Shown here piece by piece: positions 42,956-55,600 of a DNA stretch of 64,000 bases. The position numbers and the translations under genes were made by a program. How positions within the stretch are numbered: the stretch's first letter is position 1; each line of letters starts with the position of its first letter. Source of the DNA: Notospermus geniculatus (lineage: Eukaryota > Nemertea > Pilidiophora > Heteronemertea > Lineidae); contig NMRB01003401.1 of assembly GCA_002633025.1 (NCBI GenBank), forward strand, positions 1 through 64,000, read 5' to 3'. Below the pieces are notes generated by a model, which had not been told where the DNA came from, ran no database searches, and saw only the letters and a list, made by a program, of their open reading frames with translations.

Positions 42956-43492
42956 CCCGGCAGAAGTGCTGGTGCTCATTCTCCGTTTCTTGCGACCTCG
43001 TGTTCACACTTCGGCACAAGCAATTAGAGGACTGCGTGGTTGCAAGGTTTCGCGGATTTATACGGCTGCGGCTAAGATGGCGGAGTCACTTACATGTAGC
43101 TCTGTGTGCACATAGCTTAACGCAGTATGTGAACTCAAGGTATGACTTATAGGTAAATCCACCGACAGAAACCAACAGGCAACATTTTCACAGTGAGATC
43201 CTGACAAAGAGACCTATACACATGTATATTGTTATCTAACTGTACATCATATACATGCACAATGGTAATGTGTAGTGCTGTAAAAACAAGAGCCGTAGAA
43301 TTACTTACTGATGATATTAAACCATATTTCAGAATATCCGGCATCATGGAGACACACGAATGATAACAGCATAAACAATGACTTTATGATGACAGTCAAT
43401 TCACCAAATGGATCTAAAATGATGAACAACATCAAGACAAAAGGCCTAATTGATAATTATTATAATTATATAAAGCTAATCACACTCCTGTG

Positions 43493-43669
43493 TTACATTG
43501 GCTGTAGCATCATATTTCTTTGCTGGATTTGTGAATGACAGTAAGGGCACTCAGTCCGTTTAGATGCACAACTTTCACACAATACGTAATGATTACACGG
43601 TAGTATAGCTACACTTCGATTGTTGTCCTGACAAGCAACGCACTTCATAGTTGTAAGTTCGTACACCAG
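43493..43669 (-). CDS. UNK: UNK exon 15, C-terminal RING finger
   Basis: Encodes LVYELTTMKCVACQDNNRSV, then ILPCNHYVLCESC and CPYC, the Cys/His pattern of a C3HC4-type RING, and ends QQRNMMLQPM with stop TAA (43493-43495). The acceptor sits inside a 63-bp tandem duplication (43637-43762), so two identical acceptors exist. Single copy in the window. Confidence 0.95.
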   Translation of the reverse strand: MVYELTTMKCVACQDNNRSVAILPCNHYVLCESCASKRTECPYCHSQIQQRNMMLQPM

Positions 43670-46600
43670 CTGAAAAGGAAAAGGAAACATTCAGAAACTA
43701 ACGCACTTCATAGTTGTAAGTTCGTACACCAGCTGAAAAGGAAAAGGAAACATTCAGAAACTATCAGTAGCATTTCAGAGGGCAACAATGATATACGGAC
43801 TTACATATACCGGTATTTCAGTGCCTCTCTTGTACAATATTACACCACAGAATGGCCAGTGAACTGATTTTACGTGAAATGTGGTACTACGTTTAGCACT
43901 CTGACAGTTGGGAGACGAAACTGAAACTGAAATCCAGCAAAGCAGCACCATACAAAACATCATTCTCACCTTGTCTATTCGTTCTCCGTCCATTTTCAAT
44001 TGTAATTGTACTTGTTTTAGTTGTGCGAGTGACAATTTATCCACATCATTGGTTCTTTGTAAACACCGCAAGAAGGGACTACCAGACATAAGTTCTAAGT
44101 CTTGTTTTAGTGAATTAACTTCTACCAAAGCCTGAAATGAAAGTCGAAAACTGCATTAAAACTGGCATGATCCATGGAATAAAATAGGTATTTTTCTGCA
44201 AATGGAATGAGAATCATTAATGTATTCAGTATGCTTGCCCCAGCTGAAGAATTACAATATCTCCGTCAAAAGCATATCCCAACCAAACAGGTTCAATTTG
44301 TTTGACACGAGAAATCTGACTGGCAATCTAATGCAGCAGGTTTCTCAAGATGGTGGGACATAGGAATGATAGTTCTGTTACAGTATTTGAAGATTTGTTC
44401 TGAATGATACTCCACCTCATCTCTTTGTTTAGCTATGGCTGCCTTTTCTTCCTCTGCTGCCTTAGCTTTTCGTATCGACTCCTCTGCCTCCTTTTTCCAT
44501 GCATCACATGCCTAAAATCAAACATAGATTTATCTATTTTTGCAAGATGTAGGAAAAACATTGACATTAATGTGACCCATAGACCATGAAGCCCTGAGAA
44601 TAACATCCAACACCACTTTATTGAAAAGGGATAGAAGAATTTTGAACATGTTAGCCCAAGTTATAGACTATGGGAACACAGCATAATCTATCAAATCTGC
44701 TTTTTACTTTTTACCTTGCAATTGATTGTCAGTACCACTAACTACCGTATTTTCCGGCATAAGACCCGTGGCTTTTTTCCGCGAAAAGGCCCCCAAATTC
44801 GTGAGTGTGGGTGATAGAACAGTGCAGTTCTTATGTGGATTAAGGCCTATAATTAGCCCTATAACCATGGGGGGGTGCGGGTTTTAGGGTGGTGCGGTTA
44901 GTAATGTGGAAAATACGGTCATACTGCAGAAAATGTATGCAATTCACTTACACTTCTAGCCTGTGCAATACCCTCTTCCCATGATGCCAACTTGGCTTTA
45001 TTTGACATCAACTCCTCCCGCAATCTTTGCATTTCACCCGGTGTTGCCGGAGTTGAGAATGGGCCAGCCATGATCAGTGGAGACTGGGCTAGACTTGTCC
45101 TAGGTGATGTGGAGTTCAATTCTGGGTAGCTTGGCATCGCATATTTTCCAGGGTTAGGTTTACTGTGGAAGGCAGCTGCAGCCTGGATTGAATGAAAAGT
45201 GTGATGTACATTGAAACAGATGTAGAATAAGGTCTTGAAAGCAATGTTAACAGCAGCATAGTTGCTACGGATTTGGCCAGATGGGTATCCTAAATAAACA
45301 GGCGGTTACGGATATCGGCGAGCGCAGAAAGCACGATTGGTGCCAAAGGCACCGCCGGAGCGGGGGGTCTGGGGCCCTCCCCAAAAAATTTGAAATTGAG
45401 AAGCCAGGAAATGCAATTTCCGGATATTTCTGGGTATTTTTCGCACCTCTCAAATGCCTAGAATCTATGTTCCATCCAACATGTAGCATGTAGCCAGGTC
45501 TGATTGACAAGTCAGGCGGCGTTGTTCATACTGTCAGACAGTGCACTTACAGTTCATTAAAAGAAAAACAAAGTAGGAGGAGCCTAATATGCAGTCTCAA
45601 CAAGGTCACCTGTTTGAGCCAATGATCGCTTAGTAGGACAGCACTTATCTGCTTATCAGACTCATAAAGGCGCACACAACGTGGGTGCCAACATGCTATC
45701 AGATCAGGCGGTGGTCCGATATTAAACTTGACCACGTGGGACTTTCAGACCAATAGAACAAACCAGTTTTGTTTACTCTGAAAACTTTTTTCAGTTCAAC
45801 TATTTTTTTCAGCCGGGTATTTTACCCGGCTCCCGACTATTAACGACTACGCTATAACAGTGAGAGTACTTCTGTTATTCATCGTCGGAAAATGAAAAGC
45901 AAATCCTCAGCAAAAGATGGCGTCACTGCATACCATTTCTAGTTGTTGCTCCTGCCTCTGTTGCTGTTGTATATGCTGTGGTACAAACGCAGGGGGTAAA
46001 CTTCCGAACGGTGACGAGGGTGACTGTGACAAGCTGCTCACGCTACCGCCACATGTATGCTGGACGTGGTTCATATTCCCTGGTATATTTACAGGAACAG
46101 AAGTTGCTCCCAAATAACCTGATTAAAGAACGAGAAAACTGGGTTAAACTCAACTGAATATGAGGAAGCTTCAGATGCACTGAAATGCATAAGTGCCAAT
46201 GTATGAGATTCAACTTATCCTGCAGAAGGAACCACACCAAATAGCATACACCAGGGGTTTAATTAAGGGGTGTATGGGCGTATTTTATGACCAGATTTTC
46301 AAAGATACGTCCTGAAAACAGAGTGAAGAAAGTAGATGAATTCCATGCATCCTAGTGTTTTTCCCATACTTAGGCATTAAATACGTCTACAACCACCAGA
46401 TAACTGGGCAGGAAGGACGTACTTGTCTCCAAGGCACTGGCAGATTTGCCGACGATCCTGACTTGAGGATAGCTTTCACTTCTACAATGTCCAGAATACT
46501 CAACTCAGGAAGTCAGGTCCATCGTAAATGACCCTAGAATACTTCCTTGATCTAAAGCAAGTAAATACAGTACTTCCACACCAAATGAAATGGCCAGGGC

Positions 46601-49600
46601 CATTGTGCTCACCTCTGTGACAGAGTATGAAGTGTGAGTAGCCTGGTGATACACTGAATGGTGAAGGATTAGAAACATTGTAACATTGCAGAAACATTGT
46701 AACATTTACTACCGATGAGATATGGCGAAAGTCAATTTTTCAAGATGGCCGCCTGGCAGCCATGTTGAAGTCCAATCGAACCGAAATTTGGCATATAAGT
46801 AGACAGTACCAAGACACATATTTAGGCACGGTTAAAGCATCCTAGCTGCCACTATATATGAGGTGTGGGTCGAAGTCCATCTTTCAAGATGGCTCCCTGG
46901 CGGCCATATTTGACGTCGAATCTGACTGAAATTTACCAAATATTTATATGGTACCTAGATACATATTTTGACAACGTTAAAACATCCTACCTACTCCTAT
47001 TTATAAAATGTGGGTCAAAGTCCATTTTTCAAGATGGCTTCCTGGCGGCCATATTTGAAGTCCGATCGGGTTGAAATTTGGTGCATTCGTGCAGGGTGCC
47101 TAGATATATCTTCACACCAAATCACAACACTCTATGTCAAATAGCAATGAAATGTGCCACCAAACAGTGAATTTTGAACTTTGACCTCTGTGACCTTGAA
47201 ATGTAGGTCAAATCAAAAACCCGGGATTTATGTGATAAAGTCTCATCAGAGGAACCCACCATAAAAGTTTCGTGGTTCTAGCTAACCGCATTCAGGAGAT
47301 ACGGCCAAAAGAAGGTTTTCACAAAGCGCCCCCTACAGGCCAGAGTGTACAAGCAGCAGCGCTAAGTTTCGGTCCAGAGATAGTTTTTACCATAGGGTAC
47401 CTGTATACCAAATTTCAAGTTTGTAACCCAAGCGGTTTAGAAACGTGCCACCCCTGTTAACGACGACGGACGACGCCGACGACGACGACGCCGACGACGG
47501 ACGACACACCATGGGAGAAGCTCACCTCACAGAGGTGAGCTAAAAATTAACTAAACACCTGACACACTTACCAGAAGCTGATAGTCCAGCACTGTAAGAA
47601 CTACAGACCGAATCATTGTCTCTTTCTAACTCCTTGTCTATGGAGGATAAGTCGAAGTCATCTAATTTCAGGTCATCCATTGCATTTCCTAAATGGACAA
47701 AAAAATGCATAACTCATAAATACATGTAATGGGACACTGGCGAAATGAAACCTACTGCATACTGTGAGACACATGCAGAAGGTTGCACCGGCGTAAGATC
47801 ATAGGTCAATGAAAGGAATTCATAAAGTCCCGAGGAAAAAGTTCCTGTTTTTGTTGCCAGTTTCTTCAGGGCCAATACCAAGGATTCGTGCCTTACCTAT
47901 GACTGATTCAACTGTATCACCAGGAGGATAGAATGAAGGAGCATGTGGAGACATGGTTGATGATGGTGTTGGAGGAGTAGTGCTTAAACTACTAGTAGAT
48001 GGCAACGGACTGGAAGAATTCAAATTGTGGTACATCAACAGCTTCTGTTTTCTTTTTGACTTTTCTGCTGGGTCTAATAACGGGTCGTTGTCTATCGCCA
48101 GAATTTGTTGTCTAAGCTTGGCCTGAAATTTAGAAATAAATGCTGTCAACTCTTCGATAACCTGGGATTTAATTTGGGAGATTTTGAGGTATTCATTGAA
48201 ACATTCGGTGCCAAGACCTACTTTGGGACTCTTCTATGTCTAGTATTTGCAGTGTTCTAGCCAGAAATATTTCCAAACAGGGTGGGATGACTGCATTTTC
48301 CTATGATTTTAAGGCCCTGGATTTTCAAACAGGGAGGGAGTGAAATTCAAATAGGGTGGCGTAACAGGAAATGCATCCATTGCAAGTTACATTTTTAAAC
48401 AGGGTGGTAAAATGACCTCTCAATTTTGAACAGGGTGATACCGCCCTGTGAAACTGGCTTGGCTAGAACACTGACTTGTGAGTACTTTGGGATCCAACAT
48501 GAACGTCGCCTGTAGAGAGGAATCTAAAGGCCGGATAATCATCTCACTTGAAGACGATTTCGCTCTCATTATTACTGGCATGACATACCTGTGTATCTTC
48601 TCTTTCTGAACCAGGAGCCTTGGGATACTGGCCAATTCCTAAATCAGAAGAACTAGATGTGCTATTTGACCTGCCTTTTCCTATTGGTTCTGGCAACATT
48701 ATTGGCTGATGATTGGTATTGCTATAACTGGGCGAAGACGCCTGAAACAAGACAACAGGTTGTAATGTAATAACAGAATATGCAGTAAACGGACTACTAC
48801 ATGTACATCCGATTCATAAAGATTTGCGCAAATGCAACAATATACCCAATGTAAGAAAGTTTGTAGGTCACGCTAAAATCTGTTAACCAGCAGAGACTAA
48901 AATCAGGGCTTCCACCAAAATATTTTTGAACTTTTTTTGGGGGGGGGGGATTTTCATCTTTTCAGTGGGGATACAAAAACCACCAGTGACACTGAAGGTG
49001 CAGGATATGGCATAACTGTGCAGTGATACCTCACCAAAATTGTGTAGTGAGACCTGGAAAGATTCTGACGTCACACCTGCATTGCAAATGGCGGCTCTAC
49101 TTATAAAGATATTTTATTTACTGAAAACCTGCGCGGGAATTTTTTCTTTGACTATTTTTTCTTGTGGGTGATACACGAGTTTCGGTGGGAATCCCACAGT
49201 TGGGCTGCTTAGCGGAAGCCCTGAAAATATCTCTTCAAACAGACAAAATACTCACCAGATTCTGACCCTGCCACTGGTTTGGATTTTGATGATTTGAATA
49301 ATTATTCGAACTATTTTTCATCTGCCCTTGTATTAAAAATGGATGATCATTATTTGAATAATCATGTTGGTTATTGCTATTGTTGTATTCCTTGTTGTTT
49401 GAGTCATCTGGCGTCTCTTCAGCATTCCCTTGCTCAGCCTCTGGCAATGCATTTGTAACGAAGGCTGCTAAACTATTATCACAACTTGAAGGTAACTCCC
49501 GCTGGGTAGTCATTTCCTCTGCAAAAGATATTTACCATAATGAATCACCTTTATACAGCTTACAGAGATGCAAGCAGTGAAACTAACTGTGCTTTTCATG

Positions 49601-52600
49601 TACCAGAAGCGGCAACACTACTGTCTGAACACTTCAAACAATCAACAAGTGATTTTAACCCTTTAAAAAAATGCCAGAGGCGACTGACCCTTTCTAAAGT
49701 CATGGAAACTGCTCTGTCAGTATCAATGTTGATTACTCCAATGTCTAATCATTCATATTCATAAAACTGGCGATTGATGCGCGGGTCCGTGGGTTTTTGT
49801 CTGGTAGGAAGCTACGTCTTTCACCTTAGAAACCCGTTATTACTTCATGCCCATTCATGTGGTACTTACGTTCAACATGAGCAAAAGCACAGAACGGTCC
49901 TCTTGGGCAATATGCAGTCTGCACCATATCATTACATTTAGTTGACTTGTAGATCTGAAACAATATCAAGAAAGTTTTATGTAAGCCTTGCCTGGGATAG
50001 GCCAGCTTCCCCAAATCCAGCAGGAGGTCACCTGCTTCCCAGAGACAATAGTGGACAGACAAGATTTCATTTGTTGCTCAGGTCTTTTTCATGTAGGAAT
50101 AGGATGCACAAAGCAGTCAAAAATCTGGTCAGATTCAGAATGTTGGATCCCTGAGCAAAGTTGACAATCCAATGTCACCTCACTCTCATTTAAGTACAAT
50201 GAAGGACGTACCTCCGGGTGAAACTGCTGCTCAGTTCTGGTATGGCAATAGGAGCAGTTATCTCCACTCTCACACTGGCCTGGATCTCCCCAATCATCAC
50301 CATGTTTTACGTTAGGACAAGGTGTAGACCTGCAAGAAAGCGTGGAATGATCAGGCAAGGAATTCACGTTCATGTAACTTCACCACATGTTGCAACATAG
50401 GGTAACATGAACTAATGGTGACTGCAACATGTAAAGGCATGTAGTTTCTAAGACGGTGGGTGGAGCCTGCCAGAGAGCAGCTGACGGAAAAGAGGCATCA
50501 GATTGACACCACTCAATCATTGTCAATCTCACTCTAAGTCGATGTTGTGGAAAATTGAGAAGAAAGCATGAAACACCTGGCGATAAGACGAAATGCCTGA
50601 TTTACCTGTACTTGAATTTCTTTGGACTCCTTCTTCTGTCTCTAGAGTTGTGATATGATGGACATGCGTAACCTTGTCTACAAAGTCTAGGTGGCCGTTT
50701 GCACTGTTCTGTTTTGTAGTAGGCTAACACGTAATTTGTATCTGGAAATGGAATGGAAAGTAGGACACTTTTTGTCATGTTTTGAAAGAGAGGAATGCAC
50801 AATGATAAAGATCTTCAGTACAGGTCAATATTTCACAAGCAACTTGGTGTTCCCATCCCATCTTCATTTATTTTAACAATCCATCACACTATTTTCGTAT
50901 GGTCTAATTTCTGGTATGGTCTGATTTCGTAAGTGGGGTACATGTATTGTAAATGTAAAAAGTCTCATGAAGTTTTCTTACCATTCCACTTTGGGTCTTC
51001 ATTTAGTATCCTATCCTTTTCTAAACTACTTGGGGTTCCCACAGGCGTAGTTTGATCTGCCAGTGGTACTGTAAGCACTTTTGGTAAACTACATGTAGGG
51101 TCATTCACGTCCACTGCCTGTAACTCCCGTACATCATACACTGGCGGCCGAAGGTCATGGGCTCCGTGAGCGAAAGCGCAATGGGGTCATTAGCTATGGC
51201 TGCCTTTTCTTCCTCTGCTGCCTTAGCTTTTCGTATCGACTCCTCTGCCTCCTTTTTCCATGCATCACATGCCTAAAATCGAAAATAGATTGATCTATTT
51301 TTGCAAGATGTAGGAAAAACATCAACATTAATGTGACCCAAAGACCATGAAGCCCTGAGAAAAACGTCCAACACCACTTCATTGAAAAGGGATAGAAGAA
51401 TTTTGAACATGTTAGCCCATGTTAGACTATGGGAACACAGCATAATCTATCAAGTTTGCTTTTTACTTTCCCTTGCGCAGGGTTCGTACACCTTTTCCTT
51501 CCAAAATTTCCAGGCCTTTTGAATGCTTTTCCAGGCCATTCAAGCCGAAATTCCAGGCCATTTTTGGAGTTTTTTTGCGTTTATCCAAGAAAAGATTTTT
51601 AAGTCATACTCCCTATGTAACCTAGGCATGACCTGGTCATCCATGCGCATCGTGTTGTTTTGCAACGATGATGATGCTGAGTGATTGCGATGGTCTGGGC
51701 AATCTGATTAGGTTCGGGAACAGAGAAAACAGAAGACTTTTTTGTTCTAAAAACACATACCATTATTACAAATACAAAAGGACTTAAGAAATTCAAGGCC
51801 TTTTCCAGGCCATAGTGAGATATCTTGTTTTTCCAGGACTTTTCAGGCCCGGGTTTAAGCATTGTGAAATTCCCTGACTTCCCAGGCTTTCAAGGCCCCG
51901 TACGAACCCTGCTTGCGGTTGAGTGCAATGTATGCAATTCACTTACACTTCTAGCCTGTGCAATACCCTCTTCCCATGATGCCAACTTGGCTTTATTTGA
52001 CATCAACTCCTCCCGCAATCTTTGCATTTCACCTGGTGTTGCCGGAGTTGAGAATGGGCCAGCCATGATCAGTGGAGACTGGGCTAGACTTGTCCTAGGT
52101 GATGTGGAGTTCAATTCTGGGTAGCTTGGCATCGCATATTTTCCAGGGTTAGGTTTACTGTGGAAGGCAGCTGCAGCCTGGATTGAATGAAAGTGTGACG
52201 TACATTGAAACAGATGTAGAATTAGGTCTTGAATGCAATGCTAACAGCAGCATAGTCGCCAAGAATTTGGCCAGACAGGTTTCCTAAATAAACAGGCAGT
52301 TACGGATATCGGCAAGCGCAAAAGGCACCGCCGAAGCGAGGGGTCTGGGGGCCTTCCCCCCAAAAATTTGAAATTGAGAAGCCAGGAAATGCAATTTCCG
52401 GATATTTCTGGGTATTTTTCGCACCTCTCAAATGCCTAGAATCTATGTTCCATCCAACATGTAGCATGTAGCCAGGTCCGATTGACAAGTCAGGCGGCGT
52501 TGTTCATACCGTCAGACAGTGCACTTACAGTTCATCGAAAGAAAAACAAAGTAGGAGGAGCCTAATATGCAGTCTCAACTAGGTCACCTGTTTGAGCCAA

Positions 52601-55600
52601 TGATCGCTTAGTAGGACAGCGCTTATCTGCTTTTCAGACTCATAAAGAGGTGCACACAACGTGGGTGCAAACATGCTATCAGATCAGGTGGTGGTCCGAT
52701 ATTAAACTTGACCACGTGGGACTTTCAGACTAATAGAATAAAACCAGTTTTGTTTACTCTGAAAACTTTTTTGGGTTCAACTATTTTTTTCAGCCGGGTA
52801 TTTTACCCGGCTCCCGGCTGTTAACGACTACGCTGTAACAGCGAGAGTACTTCTGTTATTCATCGTCGGAAAATGAAAATGAAATCCTCAGCAAAAGATG
52901 CCATCACTGCATACCATTTCTAGCTGTTGCTCCTGCCTCTGTTGCTGTTGTATATGCTGTGGTACAAACGCAGGGGGTAAACTTCCGAATGGTGACGAGG
53001 GTGACTGTGACAAGCTGCTCACACTACCACCACAAGTATGCTGGACGTGGTTCATATTCCCTGGTATATTTACCGGAACAGAAGTTGCTCCCAAATAACC
53101 TGATTAAAGAAAGAGAAAGCTGGATTAAACTCAACCGAATATGAGGAAGCTTCAGATGCACTGAAATACATAAGTGCCATGTATGAGATTGAACTTATCC
53201 TGCAGAAGGAGCCACACCAAATGTTTGCATCAACTTTAAATGGAGACTCCATTCATTGTGTAAAATTTTGAATTTTTGAAAGATCATTAGTGCATTCAAA
53301 TTCACTGATATCTGCAACATGTCTTCTTTTTTTTTTAAATTGGCAAACTCATCATGTTAAGCATTTTTATTGCATCAGCACATGTAATGCACAGCATTAT
53401 TGCACAGCACATGTAATGTCATGTGTGTTCAATGCATATTTATGAAGGCACATGTACAACGAATAGCCTAGGCAGTCACAGTATTAGGTCATTCACTACA
53501 ATAAAGGTCTTCTGCCAATGGACACTAGTGACATCACAACTCACAACAATGGTCTCCACGGACTGATAAAAATTCAAAAGTTCACAATGACTGGAGTCTC
53601 CCTTTAACTAGAATCTAGATGCAAGCATACACACTTACCAGAAGCTGACAGTCCAGCACTGTAAGAACTACAGACCGAATCATTGTCTCTTTCTAACTCC
53701 TTGTCTATGGAGGATAAGTCGAAGTCATCTAATTTCAGGTCATCCATTGCATTTCCTAAATAGACGAGAAAATGAAATGGTCCATGGACCATGTGCTCAC
53801 CGTGTTGGACAAAATAGTCTAATGACAGAGGGAGGTACATATCAGTTATGAGCAATCTGGGTCAAGTCATTCCCGTGTAGGACTTGGATGATTTTTGGGT
53901 TTATGCCACCTGGCGACCATATTGGATGTCCGATTGGGGCCGGAACTTCACATGCACATGAAGGTCATCTGCAGGGGCCACATAGCACATTGGAGCGCTT
54001 TAGGTCCAAGTCGTTCCGGAGTTACAGCACTTTGATGATTTTCAGGTTACGCCACCTGGCGGCCATATTGGATGTCCAATCGGGCCGAAACTTCACATGC
54101 ACATAAAGGTCATCTGCACGGGGCCACATAGCACATTGGAGCGCTTTGGGTTAAGGCGTTCCTGAGTTACAGCACTTTGATGATTTTTGGGTTACGCCAC
54201 CTGGTGGCCACGCTTGAAGTCAAATCAGGCTGAAATTTGACGTGCATGTAAAGGTCATCTAGAGGAAGGTAAATATCAAATTTGAGCACTCTGCGTCNGA
54301 CGACGACGACGGACGACGACGACGGACGACGACGGACGACGGACGACACACCATGAGAGAAGCTCACCTCACAGAGGTGAGCTAAAAATGTGTAACTCGT
54401 AAACAATGGGACACTGGTGAAATGAAACCTACTGCATACTGCGAGGAACATGCAGAAGGTTGCAATGGCATAAGATCACAGGGGCTCGAAAATAGTCTGG
54501 AGCAATAGCTCCTAGGAAATGGCCTTTATTCTGCTCCAGAGTCCAGTGTTCTCCACGGGTTTTTTTCGTGTAAGAGGGGCAGCGATGGGCCTGGTGCCGA
54601 AGGCACCTCGCAAGGAACCAAAGGCGCCTTTTGGCGGGGGGTCTGGGGGCCCTCCGCCAGCGAAATTTGGATTTTAGGTGCTCTGAGATGCGTTTTCTGA
54701 GCATCTGAGATGCATAATTGAGCGATCTAAATCATAAATATTAAGGCAGATGAATTTTTAAGAGGGGCGGAAGAATTTTTAAGAGGGGCGGATTTTGCCG
54801 TCGGTATTTTTAAGAGGGGCGGGCCGCCCTTTTTTTAACTGGTTTGGAGAACACTGCAGACAACTGCAAAGTCTGGAGCTAAAAACAGTGCCGGGCTAAC
54901 TGGACATATTTACATACATTTTATCACCTAGCTTCAGAGAAACTGCTGAGTGCTCCAGTGTGAAAGCACCTCTGGAACTGTTTTTAGTTCCAGTGTGAAA
55001 AACCTTATTTTCGAGCCCTGGATCATAGGTCAACAAAAGGAATTGACCAACCCTCGAGGAAAAAATTGCTGTTTTTTTGTGTTGCCCGTTTCTTCAGGAC
55101 CAACAACAAGGATTCGTGCCTTACCTATGACTGACTCAACTGTATCACCAGGAGGATAGAATGAAGGAGCGTGTGGAGACATGGTTGATGATGGTGTTGG
55201 AGGAGTAGTGCTTAAACTACTAGTAGATGGCAACGGACTGGAAGAATTCAAATTGTGGTACATCAACAGCTTCTGTTTTCTTTTTGACTTTTCTGCTGGG
55301 TCTAATAACGGGTCGTTGTCTATCGCCAGAATTTGTTGTCTAAGTTTGGCCTGAAATTTAGAAATAAATGCTGTTAAAGCGAATAGATGGCAGATTTTAT
55401 TTACATTTTGTGTTTGTAAACACAAAATTTCAGCCAATCAGAATGCACAAACATTTCTTTGTTGACATTCTGGAGAAGTTTGTTTACATTTTTTCCCGAA
55501 AATTCGTCCCCTTTCAAATTCTATTTCTAAATCAAATTTTTTCGATATCAATACGCTTTAACTCCTCGATAACCTGGGATTACATGTACATGTATTTGGG

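Larger units (their letters stand above)
44429..51188 (-). other. UNK: UNK duplicated block, copy A
   Basis: Holds exons 13 (44416-44511, whose 3' end lies outside the block), 12 (44952-45182), 11 (45934-46118), 10 (47572-47688), 9 (47897-48122), 8 (48589-48741), 7 (49256-49518), 6 (49870-49954), 5 (50212-50329), 4 (50606-50741) and the 3' part of 3 (50982-51188). All complete exons have exactly the lengths of copy B and near-identical coding sequence. Private insertions are a MITE at 44744-44919 and a Helentron-like remnant at 46690-47545. Confidence 0.9.
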
